Assembly: GCA_963828015.1 (NCBI GenBank)
Contig: CAWHCD010000004.1
Coordinates: 62,001-126,000, forward strand
Source: CAVPUA01 sp963828015
GTDB taxonomy: Bacteria > Actinomycetota > Actinomycetes > Mycobacteriales > Jatrophihabitantaceae
DNA: 64,000 bases
Direction: 5' to 3'
Within the stretch, counting starts at the first letter, position 1. Each line of letters starts with the position of its first letter. Below the pieces are notes generated by a model, which ran no database searches, had not been told where the DNA came from, and worked only from the letters and a program-made list of their open reading frames with translations. Both the position numbers and the translations under genes were made by a program. Below are positions 1 through 7,413 of this stretch, piece after piece.

Positions 1-484
1 CGCCAGCTGCGGCTGACCCCGCTCGGCGTGCCGACCTATTTCACGGCCAAGATCCTTTCGAGCTATTTCATGGCCCTGTTGAGCATTGCTGTTGCTGTTC
101 GCCGCCGGGCTGATCTTCGGCGTCCACGTGCCCGGTCGGACTTGGCCGAGATGGTCGGGCTGATCCTGATCGGCTTGCTGCCCTTCGTCGGGATCGGCAT
201 CCTCATGGGGCACCTGCTGACCGTGGACTCGATGGGGCCGGCCCTCGGCGGTCGGGCCGCGCTGTTCGCCTTGCTCGGCGGGATGTGGTTCCCCCTCACC
301 TCCGGCAGCGCGTTGCAGAAGATCGGCGAGATACATCCCCTCCTACTGGATCAGCCAGGCGGCCCGGGTCGGCGTTGGCGAGACGGCCTGGCCGGCCAAG
401 GGCTGGCTCGTGGTGGCGGTCTGGACCGTGGTCGCCGCCGCCCTGGCCGCCCGCGCCTACCAGCGCGACACGCAGCGGGTCTGA
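1..484 (+). pseudogene. ABC-2 type transporter permease, C-terminal part, frame-broken
   Basis: The 5' end lies outside the window. Reading frame 1 from base 1 gives a membrane segment, but hydrophobic coding continues in frame 2 from about 83-150 (codons for LFAAGLIFGVHVPG), returns to frame 1 at 151 (MVGLILIGLLPFVGIG), and moves to frame 2 again at about 332, ending at the TGA at 482-484. The joined product has four or so membrane segments and the C-terminal character of an ABC-2 permease (drug or polysaccharide export family). Three frame changes in under 350 bases suggest either decay or base-calling errors near a contig end. The downstream methyltransferase starts 5 bases after the stop. 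Family call is from hydropathy and residue pattern only. Confidence 0.6.
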
Positions 485-489
485 GCCGC

Positions 490-1249
490 GTGCAGGACGA
501 CGACCGCCACCGGCTGGCGGGAAGCTTCGACTCGGCGGCCGAGGTCTATGAGCGCGCGCGGCCGGAGTACGCCGACGCGGCCGTCGACTGGGCCCTGCCC
601 AGCGGCGCCCAACGGGTGCTGGATCTGGCTGCGGGCACCGGCAAGCTGACCCGCGCGCTGGCCGCGCGTGGCCTGGAGGTCATCGCCATCGACATCTCGG
701 CCGGCCATGTTGGCCCAGCTGCACGAGCAGCTGCCCCAGGTGCAGACCCGGATCGGCCGCGCCGAGGCCATCGGCCTGCCCAATGCGAGCGTGGACGCCA
801 TCTTCATCGGCTCGGCGCTGCACTGGTTCGACCGCCCGGCCGCCGACATCGAGATGGCGCGGGTGCTGCGGCCCGGCGGCATCGTCGCCAGCTTCCGCAA
901 CCGGCGCGACTCGTCGGTCGCCTGGGTGCGGGCGCTGAGCGACTACATGAAGACGGTCTCCTCCGACGATCCCCACCACGAGCGCCCGCCCAGCCGGCTG
1001 GCGCCGGCGCATTTCGGTCCCCCCGAGCAGCGGGCGTTTCGGTACAACCAGCCGATGACCGCAGACCGGCTGGCCGAGCTGGTCTCCTCGCGCTCCTACG
1101 TCATCGCGATGGAACCCGAGCAGCGCGAACAGGTGAAGGCGCACGTGCGCGAACTCGCGCGGACCCATCCTGACCTGCGCGGTCACGAGCACTTCCAGCT
1201 GCCCTACCTGAGCACGGTCGATCGCAGCGTTCAGACGTTGCGGTCGTAG
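490..1249 (+). pseudogene. Class I SAM-dependent methyltransferase, interrupted by one frameshift
   Basis: Translation from GTG at 490 gives a typical Methyltransf_11 start, including the SAM-binding motif DLAAGTGKLT and the acidic strand IAIDIS. Just after this (about 703-708) the frame changes: the continuation MLAQLHEQLPQVQTRIGRAE is one base out of phase, and the rest (GSALHWFDRP, RVLRPGG) reads to the stop at 1247-1249. Removing one C near 707 would restore a protein of about 252 residues. The gene overlaps the convergent coaX by 19 bases. It resembles UbiE/Coq5-like small-molecule methyltransferases; substrate unknown. Because the rest is fully conserved in pattern, a sequencing error is as likely as a real mutation. 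Confidence 0.7.
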
Positions 1250-1995
1250 ATCAGCCGCAGTCCGAGCAGCGTCAGATCGGGCTCGTGCCGGGTCAGCGAC
1301 TCGCTGATCTCGACCATCAGCGGGGCCAGGCCCCCGGTGGCGATCACCGCCACCGAATCGGGGTCGTCCGGCACCAGCGCCCGGCGCAGCCGGGCCACCA
1401 TGCCGTCGACCTGACCGGCGAAACCGTAGAGGATGCCCGACTGCAGCGCCTCGACCGTGCTCTTGCCGATCGGGCTGCGCGGCTCGACCAGCTCGACCAT
1501 GCGCAGCTGCGCGGCGCGCCCGGCCAGCGCGTCCAGGCTGATCTCGATGCCCGGCGCCAACGCACCGCCCAGGAAGTCGCCGTTGGGACCGACGACGTCG
1601 AAGTTGGTGCTCGTCCCGAAGTCGACCACGATCGCCGGGCCGCCGACGAGGTGGAACGCGGCCAGCGTATTGACGATCCGGTCGGCGCCGACCTCCTTCG
1701 GGTTGTCGTACTGCAGCCCGACTCCGGTCCGGATGCCCGGTTCGACGATCACGGTCGGCACGTCGGCGTAGTAGGCGGTCAGCATGCCGCGCAGCTCGCG
1801 CAGCGCGGCCGGCACGGTCGAACAGGCGCTGATACCAGTGATCAAGCGATCGGCCAGCAGTCCGCGAAACGTCAGCGCCAGCTCGTCGGCGGTGTCGCGG
1901 GCGTCGGTCTTGACCCGCCAGAAGCGGTCGAGGCGCTCCCCGTCGAAGAGGCCGAAGACGGTGTTGGTGTTGCCGATGTCGATGGCGAGCAGCAC
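1231..1995 (-). CDS. coaX: Type III pantothenate kinase
   Basis: Phosphorylates pantothenate, the first step of coenzyme A synthesis, in the cytoplasm; the type III enzyme needs a monovalent cation and is not inhibited by CoA. The 254-residue length is normal. Visible motifs are the N-terminal phosphate-binding DIGNTN (6-11), GADRIVN with the expected catalytic Asp105, and FGTST (126-130), the second phosphate loop of the ASKHA fold. GTG start at 1995 is preceded by AAAGGG. It is the last gene of the DUF2520-panC-nadB-nadC-coaX operon, 13 bases after nadC, as coaX ends the panC operon in M. tuberculosis (Rv3600c). Confidence 0.95.
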   Translation of the reverse strand: MLLAIDIGNTNTVFGLFDGERLDRFWRVKTDARDTADELALTFRGLLADRLITGISACSTVPAALRELRGMLTAYYADVPTVIVEPGIRTGVGLQYDNPKEVGADRIVNTLAAFHLVGGPAIVVDFGTSTNFDVVGPNGDFLGGALAPGIEISLDALAGRAAQLRMVELVEPRSPIGKSTVEALQSGILYGFAGQVDGMVARLRRALVPDDPDSVAVIATGGLAPLMVEISESLTRHEPDLTLLGLRLIYDRNV

Positions 1996-2008
1996 GCGAA
2001 AGACCCTT

Positions 2009-2881
2009 TCAGCTGGTGATGTCGAGGCCGATGTCGAGCACCGGCGCGGAGTGAGTCAACGCGCCGACCGAGATGAAGTCCACGCCGGTAGCGGCTACCG
2101 CGGCCGCCCGTTCCAGGGTCAGCCCGCCGGATGCCTCCAGCCGCGCACCGCGCTCGTGACCGTAGACCACCAGCAGGCGCATCAGCTCCGGGTCCATGTT
2201 GTCGAGCAGCACCAGGTCGGCGCCCGCGTCGATCACGGCCCGGCCCTGTTCGACGGTGTCGACCTCGACCTCGAGCGGCAGGTGCGGATAGGCCGCTCGG
2301 ACAAGGGAAAACGCGTTCGTGACGCCGCCCGCGGCCGCCACATGGTTGTCCTTGACGAGTGCGGCATCCGAGAGCGACAGGCGGTGGTTCTGCCCGCCGC
2401 CGCAGCGCACGGCGTACTTCTCCAGCGCACGCAGGCCCGGTGTCGTCTTGCGGGTATCGCGGATCACCGAGCGGCCGTCGACCGCGTCGACCCACCGGCG
2501 GGTGGCGGTCGCGATGCCCGACAGGTGCCCGAGCAGGTTGAGGGCGGTGCGCTCGGCGGTCAGCAGGTCGCGCAGCGGGCCGCGAACGCTGGCCAGGATC
2601 TCCCCCGGCACGACCCGGGACCCGTCGGCGCTGCCGAACTCGATGACCAGCCGGCCCTGGCTGACCTTCTCGAGCACGAGCGCAGCCACCGGGAGCCCGG
2701 CCAGCACGCCGGGCTGCCGCGGCACGAAATCGGCCGCCCCGAGGCGATCGGCCGAGATGGTGGCGAGCGTGGTGACGTCCGGGCCGGCACCGAGATCCTC
2801 GTCCAGCGCCCGGTCGATCACGTCCTCGACAATGCCGAGTGGCAACCCGGCCGCCTCGACCAGGCGGCGCGCGTCGCTCAT
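2009..2881 (-). CDS. nadC: Nicotinate-nucleotide pyrophosphorylase (carboxylating)
   Basis: Converts quinolinate and PRPP to nicotinate mononucleotide with release of CO2, the third step of de novo NAD synthesis. The 290-residue protein shows the family signature: DEDLGAGPDVTT near the N-terminus, TERTALNLLGHLSGIAT at the barrel entrance, RDTRKTTPGLR with the quinolinate-binding Arg and Lys residues, GGGQNHRLSL, and KDNH. Its ATG overlaps the nadB stop by four bases (ATGA), so the two are translationally coupled. nadA is not in the window; it must lie elsewhere if the pathway is complete. Confidence 0.96.
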   Translation of the reverse strand: MSDARRLVEAAGLPLGIVEDVIDRALDEDLGAGPDVTTLATISADRLGAADFVPRQPGVLAGLPVAALVLEKVSQGRLVIEFGSADGSRVVPGEILASVRGPLRDLLTAERTALNLLGHLSGIATATRRWVDAVDGRSVIRDTRKTTPGLRALEKYAVRCGGGQNHRLSLSDAALVKDNHVAAAGGVTNAFSLVRAAYPHLPLEVEVDTVEQGRAVIDAGADLVLLDNMDPELMRLLVVYGHERGARLEASGGLTLERAAAVAATGVDFISVGALTHSAPVLDIGLDITS

Positions 2882-4521
2882 CGGCTGGCCGCCAGCTCGA
2901 TCGCCACGAACTCGACCAGAAACGCGCCGTCAGCGCCCAGGCTGAGGTCGAAGTGGCCCCGATAGGCATCGACGCTGTCGGGATAGTCGGCCCGCCAGTG
3001 CGAGCCACGGGTCTCCTGCCGGCGCCGGGCCGCGGCCACCAGCGCATGCGCCACGGTGATCAGGTTCGTCGTCTCCCAGGCCTGGATCTCGGGGTGGACC
3101 TCGTCGTCGAGTTCGAGCTGGGCGATCAGGTCGGCGGCCAGCGCGAGTCCGTCCTCGTCGCGCAACACACCGGCGAACTGCGACATGAGCTCCTGCAGGC
3201 GCACTCGATGCCCGGGCGCGGCCAGGCCCGCTCCGGTGGCCGCCCGGGGTCCTCCGGAGGTCGGCCAGGGTGCGCCGGCCAGGATCGTCTCGGCGATGCG
3301 GCGACCGAACACCAGCCCTTCGAGCAGGGAGTTGGACGCGAGGCGGTTGGCCCCGTGGACGCCGGTGCACGCCGCTTCGCCGCAGGCGTAGAGACCGACG
3401 ACGGACGAGCGGCCGTCCAGATCGGTGCGGATGCCCCCGCTGGCGTAGTGCGAGGCGGGCACCACCGGGATCAGTTGCGTGACCGGATCGATGTCGTGCG
3501 AGCGCAGCGTCGCGTAGATCGTCGGGAACCGCGACTGCCACATCGACGCCCCGAACGCGCGCGCATCGAGCCACATGCAGGGCGAGCCGGTCTCGTCCAT
3601 GCGGCGCCGGATCGCCTTGGCCACGACGTCGCGCGGCGCCAGGTCGGCCAGCGGATGGACGCCCTGCATGAAGCGCCGGCCTTCGGCGTCGACCAAGAAC
3701 GCCCCCTCGCCGCGGACGGCCTCGCTGACCAGCGGTTGCTGGCCCCTGGCGTCGGCGCCCAGGTAGGCCACCGTCGGATGGAACTGGACGAACTCCAGAT
3801 CGCGCAGCACGGCGCCGGCCCGCAGTGCGGCGGCGACTCCGTCCCCGGTCGAGACGCGCGGATTGGTGCTCGAGGCGTAGACCTGACCGATGCCGCCCGT
3901 GGCCATCACGACGGTCCGGGCCTGGATCGAGCCCACCCCGTCGCGGCTGCCCGCCCCGATGATGTGCACCGTGAGGCCACTGACGGCACCATCGGCATCG
4001 AGCAGCAGATCGAGCACGAGGGCATGCTCGAGGATCTCGACGCCGGCCGCGTCGAGGGCCCGGGCCGACAAGGCGCGCTCGATTTCCGCGCCGGTCGCGT
4101 CACCCCCCGCGTGCGCGATCCGGTCGCGGTGATGACCGCCCTCGCGGGTCAGCGCGATCTCGCCGTCATCGGCGCGGTCGAACCGGGCGCCGATCTGGGC
4201 CAGGTCACGTACGGCCGCCGGGCCTTCGCGCACCAGCAGCCGCACCGCGTCCTCGTCGCACAAACCCGCGCCGGCGACGATCGTGTCCAGGAAGTGATCC
4301 TCCGGGGAATCGCCCGTTCCCAGGGCGGCGGCAATTCCGCCCTGGGCCCACTGCGTCGAACCGGCGGTGATCACGTCCTTGGTGACGACCATGACGCGCA
4401 GGGAGGACCGCCGGGCGATCTGCAAGGCGGCGGACAGTCCGGCCACGCCCGACCCGATGACGACGACATCGGTTTCGGCCGTCCATCCCGGATCGGGCGC
4501 CCGCAGTCGGGACGCAATCAC
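2878..4521 (-). CDS. nadB: L-aspartate oxidase
   Basis: Flavoenzyme that oxidises L-aspartate to iminoaspartate, the first committed step of NAD synthesis. The 547-residue protein has the N-terminal FAD dinucleotide fold (VIGSGVAGLSAALQ, from residue 21), WAQGGIAAALG, the active-site region FVQFHPTVAYLG, and the C-terminal LASNSLLEGLVFG of the fumarate reductase/succinate dehydrogenase family, followed by a helical C-terminal domain. The GTG start overlaps the panC stop (GTGA) and the stop overlaps nadC. Position between panC and nadC links NAD and CoA synthesis in one transcript. Confidence 0.95.
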   Translation of the reverse strand: MIASRLRAPDPGWTAETDVVVIGSGVAGLSAALQIARRSSLRVMVVTKDVITAGSTQWAQGGIAAALGTGDSPEDHFLDTIVAGAGLCDEDAVRLLVREGPAAVRDLAQIGARFDRADDGEIALTREGGHHRDRIAHAGGDATGAEIERALSARALDAAGVEILEHALVLDLLLDADGAVSGLTVHIIGAGSRDGVGSIQARTVVMATGGIGQVYASSTNPRVSTGDGVAAALRAGAVLRDLEFVQFHPTVAYLGADARGQQPLVSEAVRGEGAFLVDAEGRRFMQGVHPLADLAPRDVVAKAIRRRMDETGSPCMWLDARAFGASMWQSRFPTIYATLRSHDIDPVTQLIPVVPASHYASGGIRTDLDGRSSVVGLYACGEAACTGVHGANRLASNSLLEGLVFGRRIAETILAGAPWPTSGGPRAATGAGLAAPGHRVRLQELMSQFAGVLRDEDGLALAADLIAQLELDDEVHPEIQAWETTNLITVAHALVAAARRRQETRGSHWRADYPDSVDAYRGHFDLSLGADGAFLVEFVAIELAASR

Positions 4522-5327
4522 AAGATCACCTCTAGGTTGTCGATCAGGCGCGTGGTGCCGATGTGGGCCGCCACGAGTAGTCGAGCCGGGCCGCTCGGTG
4601 GCGCCGGACCCAGATCGGGGGCACGCAGTTCGAGGTAGTCGACGTCCAGGCCGGCCAACGCATCGCGCGCATCGACCAACACCCGTCCCGGCGCGGCGTC
4701 GCGGCCGGCCCGCAGCGCCCGCGACAGGGTCAACGCCAAGCGGCGCTCGTCATCGCTGAGGAATCGATTGCGGCTGGACAGCGCGAGCCCGTCGGGGTCG
4801 CGCACAGTCGGGACGGCCTCGATGTCCACGTCCAGGTCGAGATCGAGCACCAGGCGCCGAACCAGCGTCAACTGCTGGTAGTCCTTCTCGCCGAAGTAGG
4901 CCCGGTTCGGGGCGACGATGTTGAGCAGCTTGGCCACCACGGTCAACATGCCGTCGAAGTGGCCGGGCCGGATCGCCCCTTCGAGCACATGGGCGAGCGG
5001 ACCGGCCGAGAGGCTGACCTGGACCTGGCCGCCGCGGTAGACGTCCTCGACCGCCGGCACCCAGACCACGTCCACGCCCGCCTCGCGGCAGAGCTCGAGG
5101 TCGGCGTCCAACGTGCGCGGATAGCGGTCCAGATCCTCACCCGGGGCGAATTGCAGCGGATTGACGAAGATCGAGACGAAGACGTGGTCGTTGGCCGCCC
5201 GGGCGGCGTCGAGCAAGGCCCGGTGGCCGGCATGCAGCGCGCCCATCGTGGGGACGAGCGCCACCGTTCCCGCCGCTTCGGCCCGCGCGGCCCGCAGCTC
5301 GGCGCGGGCCCGAACCATTTGGATCAT
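4518..5327 (-). CDS. panC: Pantothenate synthetase (pantoate-beta-alanine ligase)
   Basis: Joins pantoate to beta-alanine with ATP to form pantothenate. The 269-residue protein carries the nucleotidyl-transferase motif PTMGALHAGH (26-35, with the HxGH signature), FVNPLQFAPGEDL, the GEKDYQQ segment and the ALSSRNRFL (KMSKS-equivalent) motif. Start ATG overlaps the upstream DUF2520 gene by four bases (ATGA) and the stop overlaps nadB (GTGA). panD, which makes the beta-alanine substrate and normally follows panC in actinobacteria, is absent here; nadB and nadC occupy its place. Confidence 0.96.
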   Translation of the reverse strand: MIQMVRARAELRAARAEAAGTVALVPTMGALHAGHRALLDAARAANDHVFVSIFVNPLQFAPGEDLDRYPRTLDADLELCREAGVDVVWVPAVEDVYRGGQVQVSLSAGPLAHVLEGAIRPGHFDGMLTVVAKLLNIVAPNRAYFGEKDYQQLTLVRRLVLDLDLDVDIEAVPTVRDPDGLALSSRNRFLSDDERRLALTLSRALRAGRDAAPGRVLVDARDALAGLDVDYLELRAPDLGPAPPSGPARLLVAAHIGTTRLIDNLEVIL

Positions 5328-6205
5328 GACTGCCCCAGCACTTCGGAGAGGGCGGCGGCTTGGGCCGGACTCAACCGGCCGCTGGCGAGGGCCCGCTGCG
5401 AGGTGCGCGCCGCCATGGCGATGTAGGAGGGCAGCTGCTCCGGGGCCTGCGCGCGCAGCGTGGCCAGATGACTGGCGACGGTCGCGACGTCACCGCGCGA
5501 GACCGGTCCGGTGAGCGCGGCATCCCCCAGGCGCAGGACGTTGTCCAACGCCGCCGACAAGAGGGGGGCGATGAGCCGGGCCGGCTCCTCGACGCCGGCC
5601 CGATCGAGCAGGTCCAGGGCGTCGTTGACCAGCGTCACGAGATGGTTGGCGCCGGTGGTCAGGGCAGCGTGATAGGTCGGGCGCGCCAGCTCCGGGACCC
5701 AGACCGGGTCACCACCCATCTCATAGACCAAGGTCTCGGCGACCGGCCGGAACTCCTCCGGCGCGGTGACCCCGAAGCTCGCACCGACGAGCCGGTCGAC
5801 GTCCTCGGAACGGCCGGTGAACGTCATGGCCGGGTGCAGGGCCAACGGCACCACCCCGCGGGCGGCCGCGGGATCGAGGACACCGATGCCGTGCGCACCC
5901 GACGCGTGAACGACCAGCTGGCCCGGCCGCCAGGCATCGGTGGCAGCCAGCCCGGCGACCAGGCCGCGGAGCACGTCATCGGGGACGGTCACCAGCACGA
6001 GATCAGCCGCGGCGACGACGTCGTCGGCCGGCAGTGCCGGGGTGGCCGGCAGGAGCGCATCGACGCGCCGCTGCGACGCCGCCGAGCCGGCCGTGACCGC
6101 GACCACCGAATGTCCGGCCCGGGCCAACGCCGAGGCGAGCACGGTTCCGACCCGGCCGGCGCCCACGACCCCGACGCGCAGCCGGGCGGGCGGCTCGAGC
6201 GCCAT
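5324..6205 (-). CDS. Rossmann-like and DUF2520 domain protein
   Basis: About 293 residues. An N-terminal NAD(P)-binding fold (VGVVGAGRVGTVL) is followed by an all-helical DUF2520 domain. The order DUF2520-panC-...-coaX matches M. tuberculosis Rv3603c-Rv3600c. Because panE/ilvC-type ketopantoate reduction is the missing NADPH step beside panC and the fold resembles ketopantoate reductases, that activity is a reasonable inference, not shown by the sequence. I chose ATG at 6205 over TTG at 6208 because AAGGAGA lies six bases before ATG. It heads the cofactor operon, and the 107 bases upstream are shared with the divergent gene at 6313. Confidence 0.8.
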   Translation of the reverse strand: MALEPPARLRVGVVGAGRVGTVLASALARAGHSVVAVTAGSAASQRRVDALLPATPALPADDVVAAADLVLVTVPDDVLRGLVAGLAATDAWRPGQLVVHASGAHGIGVLDPAAARGVVPLALHPAMTFTGRSEDVDRLVGASFGVTAPEEFRPVAETLVYEMGGDPVWVPELARPTYHAALTTGANHLVTLVNDALDLLDRAGVEEPARLIAPLLSAALDNVLRLGDAALTGPVSRGDVATVASHLATLRAQAPEQLPSYIAMAARTSQRALASGRLSPAQAAALSEVLGQS

Positions 6206-6312
6206 CAATCGTCTCCTTACCCAGACCGCGTGATCCCAGCGAGCCTACGGCGCCGCCCGGTCGGCGCCGCGAGCCCGGGGACCGCGGAGCGCATGCACTG
6301 AAATTGCTCGAC

Positions 6313-6654
6313 GTGACGAACGGTGTACCTGATCTTGCCCAGGTGGTAGCGCAGAGCGCTGACACAGCCGACCTGCACGCCACGGTGCCGGCCCTGCTGC
6401 TCGAGCTGCAGACCCAGCTCGGAGCCCTGGCCGCGACGGCCAGCGCGGCCACTGAGCGCGGGCGTCGACCGTTTCGGCCCACTCCCGACTGGGCCTCACG
6501 CCTAGGCCTCCTGGCCTACGGCATCTATCTGCTGGCCGATCAGAGCAGCGTCGACCTCGGCGCCGAGGTGCGGACGGTTGCCCTCGCCACCGCCCGCGAT
6601 GCCGAACTGGCCCGGCAGCGCGATCAGGCCGGCTGGCCGTTCGAGTCCCGCTGA
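6313..6654 (+). CDS. Small hypothetical helical protein
   Basis: 113 residues from GTG at 6313 (an alternative TTG lies at 6304). Codon use is typical of the neighbouring genes (strong G/C at third positions), which supports a real gene. The product is Ala/Leu-rich and predicted helical, with WASRLGLLAYGIYLLAD in the middle; it vaguely recalls small MazG-like all-alpha proteins but lacks the acidic EExxE metal site, so I do not assign that function. It is divergent from the DUF2520-panC operon. A GAAATT hexamer seven bases before GTG could be a leaderless -10 box. Confidence 0.6.
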   Translation: MTNGVPDLAQVVAQSADTADLHATVPALLLELQTQLGALAATASAATERGRRPFRPTPDWASRLGLLAYGIYLLADQSSVDLGAEVRTVALATARDAELARQRDQAGWPFESR

Positions 6655-6660
6655 ACCGCC

Positions 6661-6733
6661 CCGTTCACCCCGCGCCCCGTTCACCCCGCGCCCCGTTCAC
6701 CAACCGCCCCGTTCACCCCGCGCCCCGTTCACC
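6661..6733 (+). repeat. Five 16-bp tandem repeats
   Basis: The 9-mer CCGTTCACC occurs at 6661, 6677, 6693, 6709 and 6725, an exact 16-base period; four of the spacers read CCGCGCC or a close variant and one reads AACCGCC. It starts right after the stop of the 6313 gene. No coding is apparent across it in the expected codon pattern. It might be a slipped-strand tandem repeat or a set of protein-binding sites. Confidence 0.85.
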
Positions 6734-6736
6734 CCG

Positions 6737-6808
6737 CGCCGAGTGGGCGACTAAACCGCGAGTGGTCGCGTCCAGTCGCCCACTCGCGGAGTTGGCGCCC
6801 ACTCGGCG
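6737..6808. terminator. Alternative inverted-repeat hairpins between convergent genes
   Basis: GAGTGGGCGACT (6741-6752) is perfectly complementary to AGTCGCCCACTC (6774-6785), giving a 12-bp stem. The left arm extended to 6737-6749 is also perfectly complementary to 6796-6808 (CGCCCACTCGGCG), so two mutually exclusive hairpins can form. Lying between the 3' ends of convergent genes (6654 and 6853), it most likely ends transcription from both sides. There is no T-tract, as usual in GC-rich actinobacteria. Confidence 0.65.
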
Positions 6809-6852
6809 AATCGGACGGACGCGATGCGGTGCCGGACGCGGTGCGGTTGGGC

Positions 6853-7413
6853 CTAGGCGGTCGTGTAGAGCAGGGTGAGCGTCGCCCCCTGGCAGGAGTC
6901 CTGATTCACGGACTTGTCGTTGAAGGCGAGGCTGGCACCCGCGAAACTGGCCGACGCGCCCGGGGCCAACTGCTGGTTCACCGCCATCGTCGGGTTGGTA
7001 AGCACAAAGTCGCTGGCGTCGCAGGGGCCGGGGACGGCACCGACCGCCTTCGTGACGCCGCTGATGCTGACCGTCACGCTGGTGAGCTGCACCGCCTGGT
7101 CGATGATGTTGGTGACCGAACCGACCACCGGCGTAGCAGCAACGCCTGGTGCAAGAGCGATGATCGGTTCAACCTGCCGGACCGTCACCACACTCGATGA
7201 ACTGACGCAAACGGTGTCGGCATGCGCTGGCGTCTGGGTAGCGACCCCGGCCGTGAGCACCGTGCCTGCGAGCACCAACGCGGTGATGACCGGGCGGGCC
7301 CGGCGATGCCGAGCCGCGAGCAGCACCAGCCCGCCGATGGCTAGGCACGCGAGTGCGGCCACCACGATCACGCCCAGGGGCGATCCGGTATTGGCCAGCG
7401 TCGAGCAGTTCAT
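6853..7413 (-). CDS. Secreted TasA-like surface protein with an N-terminal LAxTG-type segment
   Basis: 186 residues from the ATG that overlaps the upstream stop (TGATG). Residues 6-10 are LANTG, followed by a hydrophobic stretch (14-34) and RHRRAR (35-40): the layout of a class E sortase signal, which belongs at a C-terminus. A second hydrophobic stretch (42-58) ends in AHA-D, a good signal peptidase site after residue 65, so an internal GTG at 7326 may be the true start. The mature part matches the C-terminus of the 8980-9531 protein (AFNDK..VNQ..CQGATL), so they are paralogues. Probably an exported fibre or matrix-type protein; function inferred. Confidence 0.7.
   Translation of the reverse strand: MNCSTLANTGSPLGVIVVAALACLAIGGLVLLAARHRRARPVITALVLAGTVLTAGVATQTPAHADTVCVSSSSVVTVRQVEPIIALAPGVAATPVVGSVTNIIDQAVQLTSVTVSISGVTKAVGAVPGPCDASDFVLTNPTMAVNQQLAPGASASFAGASLAFNDKSVNQDSCQGATLTLLYTTA

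Noticed and set aside
2839..4638. 599-codon open frame on the plus strand
   Set aside because: It lies opposite nadB and parts of nadC and panC, whose motifs are unmistakable; long antisense frames are common in very GC-rich DNA.
6661..6733. Possible CRISPR or iteron origin
   Set aside because: Spacers are only 7 bases and nearly identical; no cas, rep or AT-rich region is near.
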